IMG/VR virus record: IMGVR_UViG_3300043395_000803
Span: 1 to 63,789 of that record
Length of the DNA: 63,789 nt
Direction: 5' to 3' (one strand)
DNA from: a virus
The notes beneath the pieces are model-generated. The model was not told the DNA's origin, searched no databases, and saw only the letters and a program-made list of their open reading frames with translations. Every line of letters begins with the position of its first letter. Within the stretch, counting starts at the first letter, position 1. Of the stretch, positions 22,839 through 30,700 are shown one piece after another. The position numbers and the translations under genes were made by a program.

Positions 22839-23179
22839 CTGAGCACCTCTATTCCAACCTTGACGAATCCGCCGATCTCCTCGGCCTTCTCAATCGTGAT
22901 CCGCCACTTGCTGTCGTCCACCTTCAGGACATCCACCAGCCCGTCTATCCCGGCCTTGAAGCGCGCCAGACAGTTGTCCAGATCAATGGCCCTGCGGCTG
23001 GGCGGATAGAAGGTCAGCGTCACATGCAAGCCCTTGGCCTCTATCGGCCTAGCCCCCTGGCTCAGAGCCGTCCAAGCACAAGCCTGCCGGTAGGACTTCT
23101 TCGCCTTCGCCAACTGCGCCCAGTGAATGCGGGCATTCGGGCTCAGTTCCTTCAGCGGCCACGGCATCGTAAATTCCAT
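22835..23179 (-). CDS. rusA: RusA-type Holliday junction resolvase
   Basis: 114 residues. The family's catalytic pattern is present: AIDLDN (Asp66, Asp68, Asn69), Lys75, Asp79 and VDD (88-89). It cuts four-way junctions during phage recombination, alongside the annealing protein and nuclease encoded on the other strand. The ATG at 23177-23179 falls where transcription should begin (-10 box TATAAC at 23191-23186), so the message may be leaderless or translation may begin at the in-frame ATG at 23167. Confidence 0.85.
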   Translation of the reverse strand: MEFTMPWPLKELSPNARIHWAQLAKAKKSYRQACAWTALSQGARPIEAKGLHVTLTFYPPSRRAIDLDNCLARFKAGIDGLVDVLKVDDSKWRITIEKAEEIGGFVKVGIEVLS

Positions 23180-23231
23180 GTACCTGTTATATCACAAGGG
23201 GCTTGACAGGTACAGACCTACCAGTTAGCAT
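23179..23231. promoter_or_regulatory. Divergent promoter/operator
   Basis: Plus strand: perfect TTGACA (23203-23208), 17-base spacer, TAGCAT (23226-23231), for the recombination operon. Minus strand: TATAAC (23191-23186) for rusA, with a poor -35. A 9-bp inverted repeat TGTACCTGT (23179-23187) / ACAGGTACA (23206-23214) overlaps the plus -35 and the minus start, so one bound regulator could silence both directions. Confidence 0.6.
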
Positions 23232-23259
23232 CACTTCCCTCCTACCTGAAAGGACACAC

Positions 23260-23508
23260 ATGATAGACAAGAAAAAACTGGAGACAGTTTTCAAGATCGC
23301 AGATATCGCAACCAAGATTGTCGATGTCACTCAAGACAACTCCGACGATGACTTTGTCCGTATGAAGGCTGCGGCCTTGGCTCTTGTTTCCATCTGCGGC
23401 TCTAGGGATATGGACGACATGCAGATGTGCAGGCTTGTCTTCGAAACCTATCACGAGATGACCGACTGGCAACGAACAGGCCCAAGAACAGAGGAGACCA
23501 AGCAATGA
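23260..23508 (+). CDS. Small hypothetical protein
   Basis: 82 residues from the ATG at 23260-23262 after GAAAGGA. Acidic and helical (KIADIATKIVDVTQDNSDDD). First gene of the recombination operon, just behind its promoter. Function unknown. Confidence 0.6.
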   Translation: MIDKKKLETVFKIADIATKIVDVTQDNSDDDFVRMKAAALALVSICGSRDMDDMQMCRLVFETYHEMTDWQRTGPRTEETKQ

Positions 23509-24374
23509 AACTCACCAACAACTTCAACCTGCCGGACACCTTCGTCAATGTGATCCGCCGCCCTCAGTACACCAAGGGTGACGCGCAGATCAGCGCCACG
23601 GAAATCCTCAACAGCCCCAGGATCGTAGCCCTCAAGCGCAAGCACTGGGATGAACTTGAGGAAGACGCATCAGACATGGTCTGGTCGCTCTTCGGCTCTG
23701 CTGTCCACAATGTTCTGGAGCACGGCAAGGACGCCCATCACATCGTGGAGGAGCGCATCTTCACCGAGTTCGAGGGATGGAAGATCAGCGGTGCTATCGA
23801 CCTGCAAGAAGTCTACGAAGACGGCACCATCATCTCCGACTACAAAGTCACGGGTGCCTGGGCCGTGATGAACGAGAAGCAGGACTGGCACAACCAACTC
23901 AACACCTACGCATGGTTGCTTGAGCGGGTGAAGAAGCAGCCAGTCAAATCCTTGCAGATTGTTGCCATCATCCGCGACTGGTCACGCCGGGATGCACAGA
24001 CCAAGGACTCTTACCCAAAGTCACCGGTCACGGTCATCTCGATCCCGCTGTGGCCGTATGAACAGCGTGAGCAGTATGTGGCCGAGCGGCTGCGCCTGCA
24101 CAACGAAGCATTCTTTGCGATTCATTCAGGAGAAGGAATGCCTGAATGCACCGCTGAAGAAATGTGGGAGAAGCCCACAACCTATGCTGTTATGAAAGAA
24201 GGCGGCAAACGCGCCAAGAGTGTCCATGAGACACAGGAGGAAGCGGAAAAGGCAAACCCAGGTAAAGGCTACTTTATCGAGGTGCGCCAAGGCGGTCGGA
24301 CTCGGTGCGAATCATTCTGCCAAGTCTCGGCCTTTTGTTCTCAGTACCAAAACTATCTCAAGGAATCAACATGA
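23505..24374 (+). CDS. PD-(D/E)XK exonuclease (RecB/Cas4-like)
   Basis: 289 residues in an ATGA overlap. The nuclease core reads GSAVH (64-68), GAIDL (Asp99), ISDYKVT (Asp112-x-Lys114) and QLNTYAWLL (Gln131, Tyr135), matching the RecB-like order. The C-terminus has Cys268, Cys272 and Cys278, suggestive of the Fe-S-binding end of Cas4/AddB-type enzymes, though only three Cys are seen there. It likely resects DNA ends for the downstream annealing protein. Confidence 0.85.
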   Translation: MKLTNNFNLPDTFVNVIRRPQYTKGDAQISATEILNSPRIVALKRKHWDELEEDASDMVWSLFGSAVHNVLEHGKDAHHIVEERIFTEFEGWKISGAIDLQEVYEDGTIISDYKVTGAWAVMNEKQDWHNQLNTYAWLLERVKKQPVKSLQIVAIIRDWSRRDAQTKDSYPKSPVTVISIPLWPYEQREQYVAERLRLHNEAFFAIHSGEGMPECTAEEMWEKPTTYAVMKEGGKRAKSVHETQEEAEKANPGKGYFIEVRQGGRTRCESFCQVSAFCSQYQNYLKEST

Positions 24375-24763
24375 ACCTCGTTCACCTGACCATTTCTGAA
24401 GCCGATCTCCCCTTCCTGATGGAAGCCATCAACCTTCGTTCTATGTCCTTGCAAGAGGAACTGCGCTGTCAGGTCATTGAGCAGCGTCAGCGCCTGGAAG
24501 CCAAGCAAGAGGCCGAGCGGAAAGCCAAACTTGCAGAAGTTACGCCCGCCCAGACTATCCACATTGATGCAATCAGCCCTCTAGAAAAAGCCATCACCGT
24601 GACGGAAGAAGCCAAGCCCTCGCTTGCCGAGCGCCGCGCCGCCCTGAAGAAACTGTTGAGCACCAAGGAAGGCCGCGCACTGTCCATCGCTGAGATCGCC
24701 CGCCAGACGGGGGTCTCCTATGTCACCGCCCGCAAGGCAGTTGTTTCCAAGAGGAAGAACTAA
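24371..24763 (+). CDS. Helix-turn-helix protein
   Basis: 130 residues. The N-terminal half is a charged helix (QEELRCQVIEQRQRLEAKQE). The C-terminal 40 residues contain a helix-turn-helix (LSIAEIARQTGVSYVTARKA). It sits between nuclease and annealing protein with overlaps on both sides; perhaps a regulator or accessory DNA-binding protein. Confidence 0.6.
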   Translation: MNLVHLTISEADLPFLMEAINLRSMSLQEELRCQVIEQRQRLEAKQEAERKAKLAEVTPAQTIHIDAISPLEKAITVTEEAKPSLAERRAALKKLLSTKEGRALSIAEIARQTGVSYVTARKAVVSKRKN

Positions 24764-25467
24764 TGGAAAACCAGTTCGCAGCACTGGCCGCAATTGATGT
24801 CTCAAAGCACATCGAGAAGAAGGGCAACCTGTCCTACCTCTCCTGGCCGTGGGCGGTAGAGAAACTCATGCGCGCAGACCCGATGGCATGTTGGGAATTC
24901 CACGCGCCTGAGATATATGGCGAAAGCATGATGGTGTCCTGCACCGTCACCGCTTTTGGCAAGCCCATCAAGATGCACCTGCCCGTCATGGATCACCGCA
25001 ACCAAGCGGCCAAGAACCCTGACGCAGTCCTCATCAACAAGAACATGATGCGCTGTTTGGTCAAGGCCATCGCGTGTCACGGTCTGGGCTTGCACATCTA
25101 CGCAGGCGAAGACCTTCCCCTTGATGAAGACGGCAACAGGCAGGAGAAGCCCAAGGCCCAGCCCAGGCCTGAGCCCAAGGCAGAGCGCGTCACGCCAAAG
25201 GTCATCGAGGGCAAGGAAACGGACTGGAAGATGAAGATCACCATGCTTGGTGAGAACGACAACCCCGAGGATTGGATCGGCGTTCTCAACGACATGACGA
25301 GCATCGCCCTGTCCACGGCCACCTCCACCAGTCAGGTAATGGCAATCTTCAAGGCCAACGCAGACATCTTCAACAAGGCAAAGGCAATTGACGCAGCAGC
25401 CTACGACAAGTTGCTCGACAAGTTCAAAGAAGCCAAAGCCAAATTCGCAGCAAAGGAAACCGAATGA
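24763..25467 (+). CDS. DUF1071/Sak3-like ssDNA annealing protein
   Basis: 234 residues. The family signature is clear: GNLSYLSWPWAVEKLM, MVSCTVTAFGKPIKMHLPVM, INKNMMRCLVKAIACHGLGL and HIYAGEDLP. DUF1071 proteins are Rad52-like recombinases that pair complementary strands. The C-terminal third is a Pro/Lys linker followed by a helical domain. It lies between a nuclease and SSB, the standard phage recombination order. Confidence 0.85.
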   Translation: MENQFAALAAIDVSKHIEKKGNLSYLSWPWAVEKLMRADPMACWEFHAPEIYGESMMVSCTVTAFGKPIKMHLPVMDHRNQAAKNPDAVLINKNMMRCLVKAIACHGLGLHIYAGEDLPLDEDGNRQEKPKAQPRPEPKAERVTPKVIEGKETDWKMKITMLGENDNPEDWIGVLNDMTSIALSTATSTSQVMAIFKANADIFNKAKAIDAAAYDKLLDKFKEAKAKFAAKETE

Positions 25468-25835
25468 ACTCCATCACAGTCGCTGGCTCTCTGGGCCGAG
25501 ATGCAGAACTGAAGTACCTCAACAACGGAGATGCCATCAGCGCCTTCTCCGTGGCCGACAGCCAGGGCAAAGACAAGCACACCATTTGGTGGAACTGCAC
25601 CATCTATGGCAAGCGCGCCGAATCCCTGAACCAGTATCTGGTCAAGGGTCAAGCCGTCACCGTGGCCGGGCACATCACCGAGCGCGAGTACACCGACAAG
25701 AACGGCAACGAGCGCAAGGCTATGGAGATTCGCGTCACCGACGTGATGCTCCAAGGCCGCAAGCAAGAGTCCGCTCCTAAGCCTGCCAAGCAGGAAGAGA
25801 AGGCTGACTACGACGACTCTGATGTCCCCTTCTAG
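25464..25835 (+). CDS. ssb: Single-stranded DNA-binding protein
   Basis: 123 residues: an OB-fold (NSITVAGSLGRDAELKYLNN, NCTIYGKRAESLNQYLVKGQ, VTVAGHITEREYTDKNG), a Lys/Pro/Gln-rich linker and an acidic tip ending DDSDVPF that recruits partner proteins. Full length for a short phage SSB. ATGA overlap with the annealing gene. Confidence 0.93.
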   Translation: MNSITVAGSLGRDAELKYLNNGDAISAFSVADSQGKDKHTIWWNCTIYGKRAESLNQYLVKGQAVTVAGHITEREYTDKNGNERKAMEIRVTDVMLQGRKQESAPKPAKQEEKADYDDSDVPF

Positions 25836-25843
25836 GAGGTCAC

Positions 25844-26128
25844 ATGGTACGCATTTTTTCTGATGTCAATGGATCAGGCGACTTTGTTATTCAAACAACT
25901 TGCCTGGACACCGATACTTTTCTTACTGAGTTTGCGGAAGCCTTCGATGCTGCGGTTGTCAAAGCAAACGATGGCGGCATGACGGCAATGGGCATTCTCA
26001 AGAACGCCATGCCGATTGCCTACAAACTTTCTGGCTACAAGGCTGACAACGTGCAGGAGCAGCGCACTTTGGTGTGCGGGACGATCTCCCCCAACTCTTG
26101 CGAGGTGGTCGCAAGTGCAGGCCGGTGA
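25844..26128 (+). CDS. Hypothetical protein
   Basis: 94 residues after AGGAGG. MVRIFSDVNGSGDFVIQTTC opens a strand-rich part, then helices follow. It overlaps the next gene by 14 bases. No family recognised. Confidence 0.6.
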   Translation: MVRIFSDVNGSGDFVIQTTCLDTDTFLTEFAEAFDAAVVKANDGGMTAMGILKNAMPIAYKLSGYKADNVQEQRTLVCGTISPNSCEVVASAGR

Positions 26129-26639
26129 ACTGTGGTGGGCAGGGAAAGAAGAAACCCTGTCCGCAAAACTTGACAAGATGGCACCTTCTTGTCTGTCTCT
26201 TGAGCAGGTGTTCCTGGCATCGCTTAAAAAAGCCCCGACCAGAGAACACGCAGTTTTTGATCCAACACCGCTCAAGAGAGATGACATTGAAGAACGAATG
26301 ATCTTGTTCTCACAATGGAAGATGAGCATGGAAGCAACAATTGCGTCAGTCGAATCAACTCAACGCGCACAAGCCGCGATTGACAATCTTAGGAAAACTC
26401 TGAACGAGTTCCGAGGAGCCATCAAGAATGATTTGAGTTCTATGAAGGCCGCTAGTGAACGGGTTCAGAATGAAGTCCTTCAGATGCAGGACAAGTACCG
26501 AAAGGCCCAAGACATCCTGACCACGCCGGACTTCATGAAAGCCATTGAGAATGCCGAGCGCATGGCTGCTGCCCTTGAGGCAATACAGAAGTTGACCGAA
26601 ACAAAGGTCAGCGTTGCAGTCTTTGGTGGCGGTAAGTAA
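26115..26639 (+). CDS. Coiled-coil hypothetical protein
   Basis: 174 residues from the GTG at 26115-26117, with GAGG upstream; no ATG suits. Residues about 80-165 form a long coiled coil (AAIDNLRKTLNEFRGAIKND, ASERVQNEVLQMQDKYRKAQ). Function unknown. Confidence 0.55.
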   Translation: MQAGELWWAGKEETLSAKLDKMAPSCLSLEQVFLASLKKAPTREHAVFDPTPLKRDDIEERMILFSQWKMSMEATIASVESTQRAQAAIDNLRKTLNEFRGAIKNDLSSMKAASERVQNEVLQMQDKYRKAQDILTTPDFMKAIENAERMAAALEAIQKLTETKVSVAVFGGGK

Positions 26640-27055
26640 TGGAAACTCTCCAGTTTGAAGCCGTCAAGGTCGCGCTCAAGCAGGACAAGACAGGGTACAT
26701 CCTGACCCTCAATGTCCACCCGGACGAGATTCCGGTTGACTTGATGCGCGACTTCGTGGGTGCCCGCTATCAAGTGGTCATGGTCCGGCTCAACGGCGAA
26801 GACAAGCCAATGAACCGGGAGCATGAGTACGCCCGTGATCCCGTCAGGGTAGCAGGCATCCTATGTCGTGATGACTTGTTTGCTAATTGGCTCTTCGAGC
26901 GCGGGCAGATTCTGGATACAGATGAAGCCAGCGTAGTCGAATGGCTCAAGGAGCGACTGCACATCAAGTCCCGCACAGAACTCAAGGATCGGCCCGCAGC
27001 CGTCAAGGAGTTGTTTGCAATCGAACAGGAATACAAGCAATGGACAAACGCCTGA
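26639..27055 (+). CDS. Conserved phage protein
   Basis: 138 residues in a TAATG overlap. METLQFEAVKVALKQDKTGY, then VAGILCRDDLFANWLFERG, a stretch shared with other phage proteins of unknown function near SSB genes. It overlaps the next gene by 16 bases. Confidence 0.65.
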   Translation: METLQFEAVKVALKQDKTGYILTLNVHPDEIPVDLMRDFVGARYQVVMVRLNGEDKPMNREHEYARDPVRVAGILCRDDLFANWLFERGQILDTDEASVVEWLKERLHIKSRTELKDRPAAVKELFAIEQEYKQWTNA

Positions 27056-27351
27056 TCCCGTACTCGGTGCATCTGCCCGAGGAGATATACAAGAAACTCA
27101 AAGCCGCAGCCGGAGAGCGCAAGGCATCAGCCCTGGTGCGAGATGCCATCACCCTCATCATCGAGGGCGACGACTCCTTCAACGGCGGCTACAACAAAGC
27201 CATTCGAGATGTGATTTCAACCGTCCACGACGACCCTTGGTGCAAGAGCGTTGGCATCTTAGGGAAGACGGTTGCAGAGCATATCGAAGCACTGGTTGAA
27301 CCAATGATCGTCCCTCAAAACACGAAAGGTAAACGCCGTGGAAAGGAATGA
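27040..27351 (+). CDS. Putative ribbon-helix-helix DNA-binding protein
   Basis: 103 residues. The N-terminal part (IPYSVHLPEEIYKKLKAAAG, RKASALVRDAITLII) looks like a ribbon-helix-helix: a short beta strand followed by two helices. The C-terminal half is mixed and ends in a basic tail. A transcription regulator is possible. Confidence 0.55.
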   Translation: MDKRLIPYSVHLPEEIYKKLKAAAGERKASALVRDAITLIIEGDDSFNGGYNKAIRDVISTVHDDPWCKSVGILGKTVAEHIEALVEPMIVPQNTKGKRRGKE

Positions 27352-27514
27352 ACTACACGACTGGTCTGCCTATCTACTGACGGTAGACCAACACCTCAGA
27401 CAACTCAACGACAAGTTGCTCCACAAGAACTACGATGTTCTTCCGCACATTGTTCAGATTAAAGAGGCGCTGGATAAGACTCTGGTCTGGGTCTCGGAAC
27501 AAAGTGAACAATAA
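27338..27514 (+). CDS. Small hypothetical protein
   Basis: 58 residues from the GTG at 27338-27340 after AAAGG. Acidic and helical (LHDWSAYLLTVDQHLRQLND). It overlaps both neighbours by 14 and 11 bases, as expected for this compact operon. Confidence 0.5.
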   Translation: MERNELHDWSAYLLTVDQHLRQLNDKLLHKNYDVLPHIVQIKEALDKTLVWVSEQSEQ

Positions 27515-27767
27515 ACTGACCGCAGCCGAACGCCGCCACCTCGCCAGGGTAAAGGAACTACCCTGCGGGGTGTGCGGCGAGCCCGGCCCGAGCGACGCCC
27601 ATCACATAGAACAGCATCTCCAGTACCTGTGCATACCTCTATGCAAGGACTGCCACCAGGGGTCTTTGAACGGAATACACGGGCAAAGACGCATCTGGGC
27701 GGTCTACAAGAAGACCGAGGAGATTGTCCTCAATGACACGATCCGGCGACTTTTGGACGAAAACTAA
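27504..27767 (+). CDS. Ref-like RecA-dependent HNH nuclease
   Basis: 87 residues from the GTG at 27504-27506. LPCGVCGEPGPSDAHHIEQH, IPLCKDCHQGSLNGIHGQRR and a C-terminal IRRLL helix match the C-terminal nuclease domain of phage P1 Ref, including the paired Cys and the HHI/CxxCH metal-site residues. Ref cuts DNA at RecA-made D-loops, which fits the recombination operon. The last codons (Asn-stop) lie in palindrome C. Confidence 0.75.
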   Translation: MNNKLTAAERRHLARVKELPCGVCGEPGPSDAHHIEQHLQYLCIPLCKDCHQGSLNGIHGQRRIWAVYKKTEEIVLNDTIRRLLDEN

Positions 27768-27786
27768 TGGAAATCTTCATTAGTTT
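27761..27786. promoter_or_regulatory. Palindrome copy C at convergent gene ends
   Basis: Arms AAACTAATGGAAA and TCTTCATTAGTTT, almost identical to copies A and B. The left arm gives the Asn-stop of the Ref-like gene on the plus strand; the right arm gives the Asn-stop of the giant gene on the minus strand. Both convergent genes therefore end inside one element of 26 bases. Confidence 0.75.
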
Positions 27787-30700
27787 GCAGGTTTCTTAGG
27801 GGTTTCCTCTAACTTCTTGACCTGATCGTTCAGCCGTTTCATCTGGTTGGTGATCAGGTTTTCCTTGGCCTTCACCGCCTCGCGGGACGCCCCCTTCTCC
27901 ACCAATTCCTTGCGCTGTTTGCGAAGTTCGCGGATATTGCGCTCGGTCTCCCGGGCTGATTCAACCAGCCGCAACTTGGGGTTCTCCTTGACGAACTCGG
28001 TCACCGATTCCTTGCGGGACTGACGACCTTTGAGTTGGTTGTCAAGGATGTTTAGTTCCTCAAGGTTTTTGTAGAACCGAGCCGATTCTGCGTAGCCTGC
28101 CTTGGTGTCGCCATAGAACCGACCTGCCAACGGGATGTTGTACGGCGCAAGTTCTTCGCCCGTGATCATTGCTTCCGTAGTCTTGGTGGCCTTGAGAATT
28201 TCTCGGCCAAGACCGCCGGTCACTTGACCAGCCAAGTAATCAATTTGATCCGGCGTCGGACTGAACACCCCAGGCTTGTCTTTGTCACCACCAGAAGCAA
28301 GGTTCAAATAGTACGAAATCTGACGGCTAATCCAAGACGCATTCTCTCTGGCGCGCGTGTAGCCTGGGGTCGGGTCCAGTTTGCTGACATCTTCACGGGC
28401 GATCTTCTTGCCCGTCCAATCGCGGTTTTCTGTCAGAGCCACGATGGGGTCAGCGATAGTCGGCGCAATCGTCTGAGCAGATAGACCAGCATTGCCAATT
28501 GGGTTGAAAGCATCAAGGATCACATCAGCAAGATGCACAATCCGCTTGGCCGGGTCTTTACCGCCAGCAATCATCCACTCGGTCAGGATGCGACCAATCG
28601 CAGGGATGACGTGGTAGCCCAGCGGCAGGGGCCAAGCCAGATACTTGCCATCCCCAATCGGAATGATGAGGTTCCGATCCTTCACAAAGTCAGGCGGCTC
28701 GTTCTCGTCATACCCCATCGCAGCCAATGCGATGGCCTGGGCCGTGCCGATCAGCAAGCCACCATAAATCACTGCTTTACCGGCCTTGGTCAGACGCAGG
28801 CTCGTGATATCCCCAGGCCGTTCCATCTTGGCGACGGTCTGAAGCAGACGTGTCGTGCCCTGAACAGCAGAGTTGAAGAAGGCATACAGGGCACCAACCT
28901 GCACCGCGACTTGACCTTTGCGGTTGAAGTTAACCGTCAGGTTCTTGGCAAGACTGGCCGCGCGCTCTTTGCTCATGCCCGCATCAAGACCGGCCTTGTA
29001 TGCGCTCAAGCGAACAGCGTTCTCAAGAGTCTCGTTGTAGTCAGCAAGCCACCCAAAGATTGCGTTGCCCCCACGACGAACGACGCCCTGGTTCATCCGG
29101 TCGATCTCACGTTGCAATGCTTCAGCCCGCTCTTGCGAACGGCTGAACATGTCGCGGTATCCCGTCTGTCCACCCTGAGCCTGAAAGTCCCGCCACAGAT
29201 CGGCCCACTGCTTAGTGGCGGGCTGCGCCCCAGCGCGCTCTCTGCGAAGCGTGGAGTAGATGCCGGACATGGCACCAGCGATGTTGACCGGAGACAAAAC
29301 CTTAGCCCTAGAGTCCGCCAACTCAGTCCCAGACAACTGGATCGCAGCGCCTTGGAAGTCACGCAAGAAGTTGTAGGGACCGAAGATAGGGTTGTACTGC
29401 GTGTTGATGCTTGCGAACCACCGGGTCAGCGAAGCCACAAGTGACATGGCAGTGCCCAGTTGATCGGCGTCCATGTTCTTCAGTGACGATACCATCCGCG
29501 CAGCGCGGGGGTTCTGGGTGTTAAAGAACACATACCGATCCTGCCCGTTGACCCGAGCAGCAAGCACGTTGCCTGCGCCACGCAGCACAGGGTTCACTCG
29601 CTTGGTAACCAAGCCGGTCTGAGGATCGACAACAGTAGCAGCAGGCTCTTCCATCAAGCCTTCCGCATCCTGTTGCGTCAGGCCCATGTTGATCAGTTCA
29701 TCAACCGCTTTCTTCTTGGAAGTCTTGGCTTGCGGGTTGACGGCCAGCCACACTTCCGAGTTCGGGTTTTGCACGGCCAAGCCATACACTGCCACAGCAA
29801 CGCGGTTCTTCTCGCCACGCACGATGGCGCGCTCACGCTGCATGATGATGTTGGGCAGGATGTCCACAACAGTGCGGCGAGAACCCGTTGCACGGCGAGA
29901 GGACGGGCCGCGAACGCTGTAGCCCAAGCCCGTGCCAGTTCCGACCGTGGTGCTGTACTCCACATCGCCACGGTTCAACGGCACATAGTTGGGGGCTGCG
30001 CTTTCCCAAGAGTCAATCGTTGACCGCTCTTCAAGCCCGCTGTCCACCAGATACTCGCGGGTGCCCTTGGTGATGCCATCCACCATCTTGGCAAGCCGCT
30101 CATACTTCCTGCGCTGCTCGGGCGTCAGGTTATTTAGGTAAGCCTGGGCATCAGCCGTGTCGATACCAGAGCCACCGGAGAAAGGCGTTCCATCGTCAGG
30201 ATAGGCAGGGTTGACCTTGGCAATCTGGATATTGCGCTCTTCAGCAAACCGGTTGTGCAGGTACTCCTCAAGGTCGGCAATTGAAACGTCTTCCTCGTTC
30301 ATTGCCTCCAGCAGAGGACGAACCTCTTCACGCAGGAAGTTTGCAGTCTCCCTGGCCGTGCGACCGTGATACAACTCTTCTTGCAGGTAGGCGTCCCACC
30401 GATCCTCGATGCCACCAGCCGCTTCCTCAATCGCATCAACAGCGCGCTTGAGATCAATCTGCTTGTTCTGCAACCGATAGATCAGGTCGGCATCCAACTT
30501 GGTTTCATCGGGCATCGTCCAGGCCGCAAGGGGTTTGCGCCCGTAGATGTTTTTCCCAATCTGCAAGTAGTCTTCCTGCGAAGACAGCATGTCCCTGCTG
30601 ACAAACTTACCGTCGGCTTTGCTCAGACTATCAAGCGCCTTGATCAACGGCGCATCAGAACGCATGCCGAACATGCCCTTGATGCGCTCACCCAGTTCCT

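Noticed and set aside
24750-24761. Fourth copy of the AACTAATGGAAA palindrome
   Set aside because: Only one half matches; it is simply the stop-start junction of two genes with no right arm.
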